From: Caulobacter sp. 73W
GTDB lineage: Bacteria > Pseudomonadota > Alphaproteobacteria > Caulobacterales > Caulobacteraceae
Reading direction: 5' to 3'
Assembly (NCBI RefSeq): GCF_041021955.1
Contig: NZ_CP158375.1
Location: forward strand, 1,178,001-1,242,000
DNA length: 64,000 nucleotides
In this document: positions 24,944 through 34,273 of the stretch, one piece after another
How the letters are laid out: the number at the start of each line of letters is the position of its first letter
Numbering within the stretch: position 1 is the first letter of the stretch
Program-made: the position numbers and the translations under genes
Notes under the pieces: generated by a model
What the model saw: only the letters and a program-made list of their open reading frames with translations
What the model was told of the DNA's origin: nothing
Databases searched by the model: none

Positions 24944-27859
24944 ATGACCATGGCCGACGACGCCAACCAGACCCCGGGCCGCGACTATCGCGAGACCGTC
25001 TTCCTGCCCGAGACCCCGTTCCCCATGCGCGGGGGCCTTCCTCAGAAGGAACCGCAGATCCTCGCCGACTGGGGCGATCTGTACTCCGCCATGCGCAAGG
25101 CGCGGCAGGACGCCAAGTCCCCGCTGTTCGTGCTGCATGACGGCCCGCCCTATGCGAACGGCCCGATCCACATCGGCCACTCGCTGAACAAGATCCTCAA
25201 GGACTTCGTCGTCCGCTCGCGCTTTGCCCTGGGCTTCGACGTCGATTACGTGCCGGGCTGGGACTGCCACGGCCTGCCGATCGAGTGGAAGATCGAGGAA
25301 GAGTTCCGCGCCAAGGGCCGCCGCAAGGACGAGATCCCCGCCGCCGAATTCCGCTCGCGCTGCCGCGAATACGCCGCCGAATGGATCGACGCCCAGCGCG
25401 ACGAGTTCAAGCGCCTCGGCGTCCTGGGCGACTGGGAAGGACGATACGCCACGATGGACTTCACCACCGAGGCGAAGATCACCAGCGAGTTCCACAAGTT
25501 CCTGATGAGCGGCCAGCTCTACCGCGGCTCCAAGCCGGTGATGTGGAGCCCGGTCGAGCGCACCGCCCTGGCCGACGCCGAGGTCGAGTACCACGACCAC
25601 GTCTCGCCCATGGTCTGGGTGAAATTCCCGGTGGTCGAAGGTTCCGACGTGGCCCGCAGCGCCAAGCTGGTGATCTGGACCACCACGCCCTGGACCATCC
25701 CGGCCAACCGCGCCGTCAGCTACAACCCCGACATCGCCTATGCGGCGTTCGAGGTGGAGACGCTGGAGACCGGCCTCGACTTCGAGCCCTGGGCCAAGCC
25801 GGGCGACCGCCTGATCGTCGCCGAGAAGCTGGCCGAGGACGTGTTCAAGGCCGCCAAGATCGCCTCGTGGAAGAAGGTCGAGGCCATCGACTGCGAAGGC
25901 ATGGTCCTGGCCCACCCGCTGGCCGACCTGGACAGCCACTATGGCTTCGCCGTGCCGCTGCTGGCCGGCGACCACGTCACCGACGACGCCGGTACGGGCT
26001 TCGTCCACACCGCCCCCGGCCACGGCCAGGAAGACTATCAGGTCTGGCTGGCCCACGGGCACCGCGAGATCCCCGAGACCGTCGATCCGGACGGCGCCTA
26101 CTATCCGTCCGTCGCCCTGTTCTCCGGCCTGAAGGTGCTGGAGACCGAAGGCAAGAAGGCCGGCAAGTTCGGCCCCGCCAACGGCGCGGTCATTGAAAAG
26201 CTGATCGAGGCGGGCAACCTGCTGGCCCGCGGCCGGCTGGAGCACTCCTATCCGCACAGCTGGCGCTCCAAGGCGCCGGTGATCTATCGCAACACCCCCC
26301 AATGGTTCATCCGCATGGACCACGAGGGCGAGGACGGAACCCTGCGCGACAAGGCCCTGGCGGCCATCGACGCCACCACCTTCCACCCCGCCCAGGGCCG
26401 CAACCGCATCCGCGGCATGGTCGAGACGCGCCCGGACTGGCTGATCAGCCGCCAGCGCAACTGGGGCACGCCGCTCGCCATGTTCGTCGACAAGGAGACG
26501 GGCGAACCGCTGCACGACCCCGAGGTCAACCAGCGAATCATCGACGCGATGAAGGCCGAGGGCGCCGACGCCTGGTTCACCCGCCCGGTGACCGACTTCC
26601 TCGGCGCGCACGATCCGGCTCGCTACGAGAAGATCGAGGACATCCTCGACGTCTGGTTCGACAGCGGCTGCACCCACGCCTTCACCATCGAGGGCCGCGC
26701 CGACTCCAAGTGGCCCGCCGACCTCTATCTGGAAGGCTCGGACCAGCATCGCGGCTGGTTCCAGTCGTCCCTGCTGGAGGGCTGCGGCACCCGCGGCCGC
26801 GCGCCGTATGACGCTGTCCTGACCCACGGCTTCACGCTCGACGAGAACGGCGAGAAGATGTCGAAGTCCAAGGGCAACACGGTCGCCCCGCAGGCGGTCA
26901 TCAAGGAAAGCGGCGCCGAGATCCTGCGCCTGTGGGTCGCCTCGGTGGACTACGCCGACGACCAGCGCATCGGAAAGCAGATCCTGCAGGGCGTCGCCGA
27001 CGCCTATCGCAAGCTGCGCAACACCGTCCGCTACCTGCTGGGCGCCCTGGCCGGCTTCGACGACGCCGAGCGCCTGCCGCTGGCCGAAATGCCGCCGCTG
27101 GAAAGCTACATCCTGCACCGCCTGCACGAGCTGGACGGCCAGGTGCGCGCCGCCTACGCCGAGTACCGGTTCAGCGACGTCCTGCGCCCGATCGCCGAGT
27201 TCTGCGCCCAGGACCTGTCGGCCTTCTACTTCGACATCCGCAAGGACGCGCTCTACTGCGACGCGCCCGACAGCGTCCGCCGCCGCGCCTGCCGCACGGT
27301 GATGGACCTGGTGTTCGAGCGCCTGACCATCTGGCTGGCCCCACTGACGCCGTTCACGATGGAAGAAGCCTGGACCACCCGCTTCCCCGACGCCGGCTCC
27401 AACTGCCTGCGCGTCATCCCGGCCACCCCGGCCGAGTGGAAGAACGACGCCGAGGCCGCCCGCTGGGCCAAGGTCGAGCTGGTCACCCGCGCCGTCACCG
27501 GCGCCCTGGAGATCGAGCGCCGTGAAAAGCGCATCGGTTCGGCCCTGGAAGCCGCGCCGGTCGTCCACGTCGCCGACCCCGAGCTGCTGGCCGCCTTCGA
27601 AGGCCTGGACGCCGCGGAGATCTTCCGCACCAGCCAGGCGACCCTGGTCGCGGGCGAAGGTCCGGCTGACGCCTTCCGCTCGGAAGACGTGAAGGCCGTG
27701 GCGGTCGAACCGATCCTGGCGCAGGGCGCCAAGTGCGCCCGCTCCTGGCGCGTCCTGCCGGAAGTCGGCACGGACTCGCGCTACCCCGACCTTTCGCTGC
27801 GGGACGCTGACGCGGTCGCCGCCTGGGACGCCAAGAAGGGCGATGCTTCGCATGGCTAA
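24944..27859 (+). CDS. ileS: Isoleucyl-tRNA synthetase
   Basis: A 971-residue class I synthetase that charges tRNA-Ile. The HIGH motif is HIGHSLNK (near residue 77) and the KMSKS motif is KMSKSKGN (near 641). The editing CP1 domain lies between them. The C-terminal end corresponds to the usual zinc finger, but only the first Cys of the four remains (KCARSWRV, then LSLRDADA), so that site seems lost. The last codons overlap lspA by 17 bases, making a two-gene unit. The ATG at 24944 is used, with another ATG two codons later. Confidence 0.95.
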   Translation: MTMADDANQTPGRDYRETVFLPETPFPMRGGLPQKEPQILADWGDLYSAMRKARQDAKSPLFVLHDGPPYANGPIHIGHSLNKILKDFVVRSRFALGFDVDYVPGWDCHGLPIEWKIEEEFRAKGRRKDEIPAAEFRSRCREYAAEWIDAQRDEFKRLGVLGDWEGRYATMDFTTEAKITSEFHKFLMSGQLYRGSKPVMWSPVERTALADAEVEYHDHVSPMVWVKFPVVEGSDVARSAKLVIWTTTPWTIPANRAVSYNPDIAYAAFEVETLETGLDFEPWAKPGDRLIVAEKLAEDVFKAAKIASWKKVEAIDCEGMVLAHPLADLDSHYGFAVPLLAGDHVTDDAGTGFVHTAPGHGQEDYQVWLAHGHREIPETVDPDGAYYPSVALFSGLKVLETEGKKAGKFGPANGAVIEKLIEAGNLLARGRLEHSYPHSWRSKAPVIYRNTPQWFIRMDHEGEDGTLRDKALAAIDATTFHPAQGRNRIRGMVETRPDWLISRQRNWGTPLAMFVDKETGEPLHDPEVNQRIIDAMKAEGADAWFTRPVTDFLGAHDPARYEKIEDILDVWFDSGCTHAFTIEGRADSKWPADLYLEGSDQHRGWFQSSLLEGCGTRGRAPYDAVLTHGFTLDENGEKMSKSKGNTVAPQAVIKESGAEILRLWVASVDYADDQRIGKQILQGVADAYRKLRNTVRYLLGALAGFDDAERLPLAEMPPLESYILHRLHELDGQVRAAYAEYRFSDVLRPIAEFCAQDLSAFYFDIRKDALYCDAPDSVRRRACRTVMDLVFERLTIWLAPLTPFTMEEAWTTRFPDAGSNCLRVIPATPAEWKNDAEAARWAKVELVTRAVTGALEIERREKRIGSALEAAPVVHVADPELLAAFEGLDAAEIFRTSQATLVAGEGPADAFRSEDVKAVAVEPILAQGAKCARSWRVLPEVGTDSRYPDLSLRDADAVAAWDAKKGDASHG

Positions 27860-28343
27860 GCTGCACATCACCCGCATGGGCTGGACCGCCTACGCCATCG
27901 CGGCGGGGGTCATCGTCGCCGACCAGGCGGTGAAGCACTGGATCCTCAACATCTTCGACCTGCCCCTGCGTGGGTCGGTGCCGGTGGCGGGTCCCTTCCA
28001 CCTCACCATGGTGTGGAATCAGGGCGTCAGCTTCGGCCTGCTGCAGGCCGGGCACGACCTGGCCCGCTGGGCCCTGGCCGGCTTCTCCCTGGCGGTGGCC
28101 TTCTTCCTGGCCGGCTGGGCGCGCAAGACCGAGCGTCCGCTGCTGGCCACGGCGCTCGGCCTGGTCATCGGCGGGGCCCTGGGCAACCTGATAGACCGCG
28201 TGCGCTTCGCCGCGGTCGCCGACTTCCTGGACTTCTCGCGGCTCTATTTCCCGTGGGTGTTCAACATCGCCGACGCCGGCATCACCGTGGGGGTGATCCT
28301 GCTGCTGGCCGACAGTCTCTTCGGCGATTCCGCACGCAAATAG
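27843..28343 (+). CDS. lspA: Lipoprotein signal peptidase
   Basis: A 166-residue inner-membrane aspartic peptidase that cleaves prolipoprotein signals before the lipidated Cys. Four membrane helices are visible. The catalytic aspartates are D127 in VADFLDF and D144 in FNIADAGI, with GNLIDR before them. It overlaps the ileS end by 17 bases; ileS-lspA adjacency is common in Proteobacteria. The ATG at 27852 is an alternative start. Its clients here include the lipoproteins at 7583, 28623 and 59850. A type-A repeat follows its stop. Confidence 0.95.
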   Translation: MLRMAKLHITRMGWTAYAIAAGVIVADQAVKHWILNIFDLPLRGSVPVAGPFHLTMVWNQGVSFGLLQAGHDLARWALAGFSLAVAFFLAGWARKTERPLLATALGLVIGGALGNLIDRVRFAAVADFLDFSRLYFPWVFNIADAGITVGVILLLADSLFGDSARK

Positions 28344-28445
28344 TGCGTGCTTCGAGACGCGCTTCGCGCTCCTCAGCATGACGGGCTTGGATTGCTTCTG
28401 AATCCGTCATGCTGAGGAGGCCGACAGGCCGTCTCGAAGGACGCA
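28344..28445. repeat. Type-A palindromic intergenic repeat, copy 3
   Basis: Begins TGCGTGCTTCGAGACGCGC and ends GTCTCGAAGGACGCA, with inner arms GCGCTCCTCAGCATGACG and CGTCATGCTGAGGAGG. It is found between two same-direction genes. The centre has GAATC (28400-28404), a GANTC site. Confidence 0.88.
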
Positions 28446-28487
28446 AAAACCTCTTCGCAAAATTGTCCGAAACATTTCAACGCTGCA

Positions 28488-28506
28488 ATCGTATCTGGTA
28501 TACGAT
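28488..28506. promoter_or_regulatory. Dyad upstream of the DUF3035 lipoprotein gene
   Basis: ATCGTAT (28488-28494) and ATACGAT (28500-28506) form a perfect 7-bp inverted repeat with a 5-base spacer, in an AT-richer stretch about 115 bases before the gene. It could be an operator for an unidentified regulator. Confidence 0.4.
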
Positions 28507-28622
28507 CGTCTAACAAAGCTGCGACGATCAAGGTGAGGCGAAGCCGTTTACGCCTCCCCTCCAAATGCGGTATCTGCGACGTCCGTATGTAGGCCGGGGG
28601 CGGCCTCTGGAGCATGGATTTC

Positions 28623-29186
28623 ATGAGTTTGAACCGCGTCGTCGCCACCTTCGCCATCCTGGGAGCCGCTACCCTCGGCGCCGGCCTGGCCGGCTGCCAG
28701 AGCGCCTCCAAGGCCCTGGGCATGTCGAAGGTCACCCCCGATGAGTTCCGCGTCGTCACCAAGGCGCCGCTGGTCCTTCCGCCCGACTTCTCCCTGCGTC
28801 CGCCCGCACCGGGCCAACCGCGCGCCGCCGAACTGGCGCCGGACAGCGCCGCCCGCGCCCAGCTTCAGGGCCAGGCCGCCGCGGCTGACCGCTCGCAGGG
28901 CGAGAACATCCTCGTGGCCCGCGCCGGCGGCGGCACGGCCGACCCGCTGATCCGCTTCGTCGTCGACGACGAGAACGGCGAGATCGCTCACAAGGACAAG
29001 GGCTTCGCCGACCGCGTCATGTTCTGGCGCAAGGACAAGCCGGCCGGGGGCGACGCCGCCACCGCCGGCCAGTCCGCGCCGGTCGTCGACGCAGAAGCTG
29101 AAGAGCAACGCCTGAAAGCCCTCACGGGCGGCAAGGCGGTGGTGATCTCCCGCGGCAAGGGCGGGATCAAGCTGCCGGGCCTGTAA
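28623..29186 (+). CDS. DUF3035 lipoprotein
   Basis: A 187-residue lipoprotein with lipobox LAGC about 25 residues in. The mature part matches DUF3035: PDEFRVVTKAPLVLPPDFSLRPP (given here as the hallmark stretch near residues 36-58), then a low-complexity Ala/Gln region and a short basic end. GGAG at 28609-28612 is one base from the ATG at 28614 but ten from the ATG at 28623, so the second is preferred. The family is widespread in alphaproteobacteria next to lspA and has no assigned function. Confidence 0.8.
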   Translation: MSLNRVVATFAILGAATLGAGLAGCQSASKALGMSKVTPDEFRVVTKAPLVLPPDFSLRPPAPGQPRAAELAPDSAARAQLQGQAAAADRSQGENILVARAGGGTADPLIRFVVDDENGEIAHKDKGFADRVMFWRKDKPAGGDAATAGQSAPVVDAEAEEQRLKALTGGKAVVISRGKGGIKLPGL

Positions 29187-29195
29187 GTCGGAGCC

Positions 29196-29219
29196 CTGGG
29201 CGGCCCCGCGGCCGCCCAG
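29196..29219 (+). terminator. Stem-loop after the DUF3035 gene
   Basis: A perfect 10-bp GC-rich stem (29196-29205 with 29210-29219) with a CCGC loop begins ten bases after the stop. No U-run follows, so termination efficiency is uncertain. Confidence 0.6.
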
Positions 29220-29310
29220 TCCCTGACGGCGCGTTGCTGACAACTCTCTGAACGACCGGCGGGACAACCGTCGGCGGTCGCATCAACGCCAGAAGGGACT
29301 GAAACTGACT

Positions 29311-30864
29311 ATGCGCCGAACCACGCTTACCGCCCTCGCCACCATCCTGATGCTCGGGGCGGCCTCGACCGCCGTCGCCCAGGACAAGCCGGAAGCCAAG
29401 GCTGAAAAGCCTGCCGCCGCTTCCGAAGGCTGGGTGAAGGCCTCCGCCGAAGAGCGGACCGCCTCGATCTTCAACACCATCAACGTCGGCGGCAAGGCCC
29501 TGCGCTACAAGGCCACGGCCGGCACGCTGACCGTGCGCAACGACGACGGCAAGCCGACCGGCAGCCTGTTCTACGTGGCCTATACCGCTGGCGATAAGCC
29601 GGATCCCAAGCGCCCCGTCACCTTCCTGTTCAACGGCGGCCCGGGCTCGTCCTCGCTGTGGCTGCACATGGGCTCGTTCGGCCCGCAGTGGATCAAGCCG
29701 GGCGATCCGGAAGTGATGAAGCCGGGCCCGTTCTCGCTCGAGGCCAACCCCTACAACCTGATGGGTGAAAGCGACCTGGTGTTCATCGACATGATGAACG
29801 CCGGCTATTCGCGTCCCCTGGGCGACACCCCGGCCAAGGCCTTCTACGGCGTCGATCAGGACGTGGACGCCTTCTCGCGCGCCATCCAGCGCTATGTGAC
29901 GATCAACGGCCGCTGGTCCTCCCCGAAGTTCATCTTCGGCGAAAGCTACGGCACGCTGCGCGCCGGCGCCCTGGCCAACAAGCTGCAGGAAAGCGGCATG
30001 GCCCTGAACGGCGTCATCCTGCTGTCCTCGATCATGAACTACGGCGTGCGTCAGCCGGGCTACGATCAGAACCACCTGACCTTGTTCCCGACCTACGCGG
30101 CGACGGCCTGGTATCACAACCGCGTCCAGAACCGCCCGGCCGACCTGGCGACCTTCGTCCAGCAGGCCCGCGAGTTCACCAGCGGCCGCTACGCCGCCGC
30201 CCTGGCCAAGGGCGACACCATCTCCGCCGAGGAGAAGACCGCCGTCGCCAACGAGATGTCGAAGTTCATCGGCATCTCGCCGCAGTTCATCCTGAACAGC
30301 AACCTGCGCGTCGATCTGGGCCGCTTCCGCAAGGAGCTGCTGCGTGACCAACGCCTGACGGTCGGCCGCCTCGACAGCCGCTATCGCGGCGTGGACGTGG
30401 ACGCCGGCGGCGCCGCTCCCGAGGGCGACATCGCCAACGACGCCATCACCGGCGCCTACGGCGGCATGGTGCGCGACTACGTCAACAACACCATCGGCTA
30501 CAAGACCGACCTCGACTACCGCCTGTCGGCGCGTGACGCGGGCGGCTTCGACTGGGACTGGAAGCACCGCGCTCCGGGTCAGGGCTTCGGCCCCCAGACC
30601 ACCCCGAACACCGCCGTCGATCTGTCGCTGGCCATGCGCAGCAACCCGCACCTGAAGGTGCTGGCGCTGAACGGCTATTACGACATGGCCACGCCGTTCT
30701 ACGGCCTGGAGTACGACGTCTCGCACATGATGCTGGAGCCGGCTCAGCGTAAGAACGTCGAGCTGACCTACTACCCGTCGGGTCACATGATCTATCTGAA
30801 CCCAGAAGCCATGAAGACCATGCATGACGACGTCGTGCGCTGGTACCGCCAGACGGCCCGCTAA
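29311..30864 (+). CDS. Periplasmic S10 serine carboxypeptidase-like protein
   Basis: A 517-residue S10-family peptidase with a signal peptide ending at TAVAQ (about residue 23). The catalytic triad is clear: S212 in FGESYGT, D458 in GYYDMATPF and H492 in SGHMIYL. NGGPGSSSLW is the oxyanion-hole motif. The family releases C-terminal residues from peptides, at acidic pH in known members. It is followed by a canonical intrinsic terminator, so it is probably monocistronic. With the S9, M20 and POT genes it suggests active use of peptides. Confidence 0.93.
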   Translation: MRRTTLTALATILMLGAASTAVAQDKPEAKAEKPAAASEGWVKASAEERTASIFNTINVGGKALRYKATAGTLTVRNDDGKPTGSLFYVAYTAGDKPDPKRPVTFLFNGGPGSSSLWLHMGSFGPQWIKPGDPEVMKPGPFSLEANPYNLMGESDLVFIDMMNAGYSRPLGDTPAKAFYGVDQDVDAFSRAIQRYVTINGRWSSPKFIFGESYGTLRAGALANKLQESGMALNGVILLSSIMNYGVRQPGYDQNHLTLFPTYAATAWYHNRVQNRPADLATFVQQAREFTSGRYAAALAKGDTISAEEKTAVANEMSKFIGISPQFILNSNLRVDLGRFRKELLRDQRLTVGRLDSRYRGVDVDAGGAAPEGDIANDAITGAYGGMVRDYVNNTIGYKTDLDYRLSARDAGGFDWDWKHRAPGQGFGPQTTPNTAVDLSLAMRSNPHLKVLALNGYYDMATPFYGLEYDVSHMMLEPAQRKNVELTYYPSGHMIYLNPEAMKTMHDDVVRWYRQTAR

Positions 30865-30888
30865 GAGCCCAGGACCGTCTGTGACTGA

Positions 30889-30919
30889 CGCCCGGCTGGC
30901 CCTCCAGCCGGGCGTTTTT
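30889..30919 (+). terminator. Intrinsic terminator after the S10 peptidase
   Basis: An 11-bp stem (30889-30899 with 30904-30914), a CCCT loop, and then five T residues. This is a textbook Rho-independent terminator. Confidence 0.92.
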
Positions 30920-30940
30920 CGTTGAAGAAGCGGCGCGCCG

Positions 30941-30955
30941 GAATCGACCTATATT
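30941..30955 (+). promoter_or_regulatory. Candidate mutL promoter with GANTC site
   Basis: GAATC (30941-30945) is followed after four bases by TATATT (30950-30955), a strong -10 box ten bases before the mutL ATG. No clear -35 or Shine-Dalgarno is present, suggesting a near-leaderless message. A methylatable GANTC beside the -10 is the arrangement of GcrA-dependent promoters in Caulobacter. Confidence 0.4.
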
Positions 30956-30964
30956 CTGTCGGCC

Positions 30965-32833
30965 ATGCCCATCCGCCGCCTCCCGCCCGAGACCGTCAAC
31001 CGCATCGCCGCCGGCGAGGTGGTCGAACGCCCGGCCAGCGCCATCAAGGAGCTGGTCGAGAACGCCCTGGACGCCGGCTCCACCCGCGTGGAGATCGAGG
31101 CCCACGGCGGCGGCCTGACCCGCATCCTGGTGGCCGACGACGGCTGCGGCCTGTCGCCTGACGAACTGCTGCTGGCGGTGGAGCGTCACGCCACCTCCAA
31201 GCTGTCGCCGCAGGAAGACGGCACCTGGGACCTGCTGCGCATCGCCACCCTGGGCTTCCGGGGCGAGGCCCTGCCTTCCATCGGCTCGGTCGCCCGCCTG
31301 TCGATCTCGTCGCGGGCCAAGGGAGCGTCCGACGCCCACAGCCTGCTGGTCGAGGGCGGCGCCATGGGCGCCGTCTCCCCCGCCGCCTTCCCTGGCCCGC
31401 ACGGCGCCCGGGTGGAAGTCCGCGACCTGTTCTACGCCACCCCCGCCCGACTGAAGTTCATGAAGTCCGAGCGGGCCGAGGCCATGGCGATCGCCGAGGA
31501 GATCAAGCGCCAGGCCATGGCGCACGAGGCGGTCGGCTTCACCCTCGACCTGGACGGAAAGCGCGTCCTGCGTCTGTCGGCCGAGCATCCGGGGCCGGAC
31601 GGCCGCTTGGCCCGCCTCGCCGCCGTCCTGGGCCGCGACTTCCAGGACAACGCCATCCTGATCGACCAGGAACGCGAGGGCGTGCGCCTGACGGGCTTCG
31701 CCGGCCTGCCCACCTATTCGCGCGGCAACGCCGCCCACCAGTACCTGTTCGTCAACGGCCGCCCGGTGCGTGACCGCCTGCTGCAAGGGGCTTTGCGGGC
31801 AGCCTATGCCGACTACCTGGCCCGCGATCGCCACCCGACGGCGGCGCTCTATCTGGAGCTCGACCCGACCCAGGTCGACGTCAACGTCCACCCGGCCAAG
31901 GCCGAGGTGCGCTTCCGTGACCCGGCGCTCGTCCGGGGCCTACTGATCGGCGCCCTACGTCACAGCCTGGCCGCCGCCGGCCACCGCGCCTCGACCACCG
32001 TGGCCGCCGCCGCGCTCGGCGGCTTCCGCCCGCAGAGCGGCCCGCCGTCCTATGCGCCCTCGCCCGCCGGCTTCTCAGCCTGGGGCGCGGGCGGCTGGAC
32101 GCCGTCGCCGCAGCCGACCGCTCAGATCCTGCCCGGCCTGACCCAGGTCTCGGCCCGCGTGGAGACCAGCTTCGGCGAGGTGCTGAAGCAAGCGGTCGCC
32201 TATGCCGACCAGCCGGCCCCGCCCTCGCAGCCAGGCCATGTCGATCTGATCGACCACCCCCTCGGCGCCGCCCGCGCCCAGCTGCACGAGACCTATGTGG
32301 TCGCCCAGACCCGCGACGGCATCGTCATCGTCGATCAGCACGCCGCCCACGAGCGCCTGGTCTATGAGCGCATGAAGGTCGAGATGGCCGGCGGCGGCGT
32401 CACCCGCCAGGCCCTGCTCCTGCCCGAGGTGGTGGAGCTCGACCCCGCCGAAGCCGAACGCGTGGTCGCCAAGGCCGACGAGCTGGCCGAGATGGGCCTG
32501 ATCGTCGAGGGCTTCGGCCCCGGCGCCGTGCTGGTCCGCGAGACCCCCGCCCTGCTGGGCGAGACCGACGCCGGCGCCCTGATCCGCGACATCGCCGACG
32601 ACCTGTCCGAGAACGGCCAGGCCCTGGCCCTGAAGGAGCGCATGGCCGAGGTCTGCGGCACCATGGCCTGCCACGGCTCCATCCGCGCCGGCCGCCGCCT
32701 CACCGGCGAGGAGATGAACGCCCTCCTGCGCCAGATGGAAGCCACCCCCCACTCGGGCCAGTGCAACCACGGCCGCCCGACCTATGTCGAACTGAAGCTG
32801 GCGGATATCGAGCGGCTGTTCGGGCGGCGGTGA
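30965..32833 (+). CDS. mutL: MutL, mismatch repair ATPase/endonuclease
   Basis: A 622-residue MutL. The GHKL ATPase domain shows [11 protein letters not shown] (E29, N33), DDGCG and GFRGEAL. The C-terminal domain carries [12 protein letters not shown], which fits the endonuclease motif DQHA(x)2E(x)4E with D457, and also ACHGSIRAG and CNHGRP. These are the metal-site motifs of nicking MutL proteins in bacteria without MutH. A Pro-rich linker joins the two parts. The ATG at 30965 lacks a Shine-Dalgarno and lies ten bases after a TATATT box. It works with MutS, not encoded here. Confidence 0.93.
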   Translation: MPIRRLPPETVNRIAAGEVVERPASAIKELVENALDAGSTRVEIEAHGGGLTRILVADDGCGLSPDELLLAVERHATSKLSPQEDGTWDLLRIATLGFRGEALPSIGSVARLSISSRAKGASDAHSLLVEGGAMGAVSPAAFPGPHGARVEVRDLFYATPARLKFMKSERAEAMAIAEEIKRQAMAHEAVGFTLDLDGKRVLRLSAEHPGPDGRLARLAAVLGRDFQDNAILIDQEREGVRLTGFAGLPTYSRGNAAHQYLFVNGRPVRDRLLQGALRAAYADYLARDRHPTAALYLELDPTQVDVNVHPAKAEVRFRDPALVRGLLIGALRHSLAAAGHRASTTVAAAALGGFRPQSGPPSYAPSPAGFSAWGAGGWTPSPQPTAQILPGLTQVSARVETSFGEVLKQAVAYADQPAPPSQPGHVDLIDHPLGAARAQLHETYVVAQTRDGIVIVDQHAAHERLVYERMKVEMAGGGVTRQALLLPEVVELDPAEAERVVAKADELAEMGLIVEGFGPGAVLVRETPALLGETDAGALIRDIADDLSENGQALALKERMAEVCGTMACHGSIRAGRRLTGEEMNALLRQMEATPHSGQCNHGRPTYVELKLADIERLFGRR

Positions 32834-32844
32834 GCTGAATCTAA

Positions 32845-32948
32845 TCCTCCCCCTCCGGGGGAGGTGGCCCAGAGGGCCGGAGGGGTTCTTCGGGCTCCAC
32901 AATCCCCCTCCACCGCTTCGCGGTCCCCCTCCTCCGGTGGGGGAGGAT
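32845..32948. repeat. Type-B palindromic intergenic repeat, copy 2
   Basis: Begins TCCTCCCCCTCCGGGGGAGG and ends CCTCCGGTGGGGGAGGA. Inner arms flank a central CCCCCTCCACCGC. It fills the convergent gap between mutL and the MerR gene. Confidence 0.85.
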
Positions 32949-32958
32949 CTTTGCGCCT

Positions 32959-33726
32959 CTACAGCCGCGCCTCCGCGTACCCCGCCATCGCCGCGCCCAT
33001 GTACTCCGTCAGGCCCGGCGCCAGCGCCTCGTAGCGGGCGGTGAAGTCGGGGTGCTCGGCGTACATCCGGCCCAGGCTGATGAGCGCCTCTCGGGTCGGC
33101 GGCTGGGGCCAGGTGCGAGCAACCATGGCGTGGTGTCGCTCCATCAACGCCAGGACCGCCGCGCTGTCCGCCGGCAGACCACTCCGCAGCGCGTCGACCA
33201 TGGCGGTCTCGATGCTGGCGATCTCGGCCTGCAGGCTGGCGTAGTCGTCCTTGCCCCACCGGCTCATCTTCACCCGCGCGCCGTCGATCAGCGCGCCCGC
33301 CGCTTCGTAACGGTCCGTAAGCCAGGCCTCATGCTCGGCCTGCTTCTCGGGCGCGAAGCCCATATACAGCTGCTTGTCGTCCATATCCGTCTCTCCTTCG
33401 ATGGAGGCGATGGTCTCGTCCAGCGTGCGAAGGAGACGGCCGTACCGCTCGGCCTTGGCGGCCAGGGCGGCGCGCTGGGCCTTCAGGGTCGCAGCACGGT
33501 CGAGCTCGGCGGCGTCGAGCAGACGGCCTATGGCCTCCAGCGGCATCTCCAGCTCCCGGTGCAGCAGAATCTGCTGCAGGCGCAGCAACTCCTCCCGCCC
33601 GTACCAGCGATAACCATTCTCTCCCACGCGCGCGGGCTTGAGCAGGCCGATCTGGTCATAGTGGTGCAGCGTGCGGACCGAGACGCCCGACATCCTCGCC
33701 ACCTGCTTGACCGTGTGCTCGCCCAT
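32959..33726 (-). CDS. MerR-family regulator with TipAS effector domain
   Basis: A 255-residue activator. The N-terminal MerR winged helix reads HTVKQVARMSGVSVRTLHHYD, followed by a dimerisation coil (about residues 75-110) and a C-terminal TipAS domain (about 125-250), which in TipAL binds drug-like or peptide ligands. The open frame extends 14 codons further, but AAGG lies just before the ATG at 33726 and homology begins there. A perfect 19-bp dyad in a promoter with a 19-base spacer lies 28-58 bases upstream, the usual site for MerR self-control. It diverges from a VOC gene that may be its target. Confidence 0.88.
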   Translation of the reverse strand: MGEHTVKQVARMSGVSVRTLHHYDQIGLLKPARVGENGYRWYGREELLRLQQILLHRELEMPLEAIGRLLDAAELDRAATLKAQRAALAAKAERYGRLLRTLDETIASIEGETDMDDKQLYMGFAPEKQAEHEAWLTDRYEAAGALIDGARVKMSRWGKDDYASLQAEIASIETAMVDALRSGLPADSAAVLALMERHHAMVARTWPQPPTREALISLGRMYAEHPDFTARYEALAPGLTEYMGAAMAGYAEARL

Positions 33727-33753
33727 GACCTTCTCGCCGTGTTGACGGATGAG

Positions 33754-33784
33754 GTCATCAGCCCTCACGCCGCGTGAGGGTCAA
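33754..33784 (-). promoter_or_regulatory. MerR-type promoter with perfect dyad operator
   Basis: Reading leftward, TTGACC (33784-33779), a 19-base spacer, then GATGAC (33759-33754). CCCTCACG and CGTGAGGG (33762-33780) form a perfect 8-bp dyad with a 3-base centre overlapping the spacer. The long 19-base spacer is the hallmark of MerR-activated promoters such as soxS. Confidence 0.65.
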
Positions 33785-33841
33785 GCGCCGGCAACCGCCT
33801 TCCGACGACCTGCGTTCTTCGGCGAAGCGAAGGAGGCGACC

Positions 33842-34249
33842 ATGGAAATGCGCCGCGGCCGATTGATCGACCATGTCCAGCTTCGAACCAGTGACCTCGC
33901 CGCCTCCAAGCGGTTCTACGGCGCCCTGATGGAGGTGCTGGGCGTCGAGATCGTCGAGGACGACCGCTACTTCTTCTTCGACGAGGTCTGGGTCGACGAG
34001 GGCAAGCCCGAGGAGATCACCCACGTCCACCTGGCCTTCCAGGCCGCCGACCGCGAGACGGTGGACCGCTTTCACGCGGCCGGCCTGAAGGGCGGCGGCA
34101 AGGACAACGGCGCCCCGGGCGAGCGGGAGTATCACCCAGGCTACTACGCCGCCTTCCTGCTCGACCCGGACGGCAACAACATCGAGGCCGTCTATCACGG
34201 CCCGCACGAGCGCTCGGCCGACGCCATCGTGCTGACCTGGGACGACTGA
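33842..34249 (+). CDS. VOC-family (glyoxalase-fold) protein
   Basis: A 135-residue vicinal-oxygen-chelate protein beginning IDHVQLRTSDLAASKRFY and ending with the second half-site DPDGNNIEAVYHG (conserved Glu). Such proteins act as dioxygenases, glyoxalases or antibiotic-resistance binders; the ligand here is unknown. AGGAGG eight bases before the ATG at 33842 fixes the start. It is divergent from the MerR/TipAS gene, which suggests a role in coping with the ligand that regulator senses. Confidence 0.85.
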   Translation: MEMRRGRLIDHVQLRTSDLAASKRFYGALMEVLGVEIVEDDRYFFFDEVWVDEGKPEEITHVHLAFQAADRETVDRFHAAGLKGGGKDNGAPGEREYHPGYYAAFLLDPDGNNIEAVYHGPHERSADAIVLTWDD

Positions 34250-34273
34250 TCTGCTAAGCTGCCTTCTCCAAAC

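Noticed and set aside
24782..27877. A 1031-codon open frame antisense to ileS
   Set aside because: Its translation is low-complexity Gly/Val/Gln/His-rich sequence from antisense high-GC codons; ileS is certain on the other strand.
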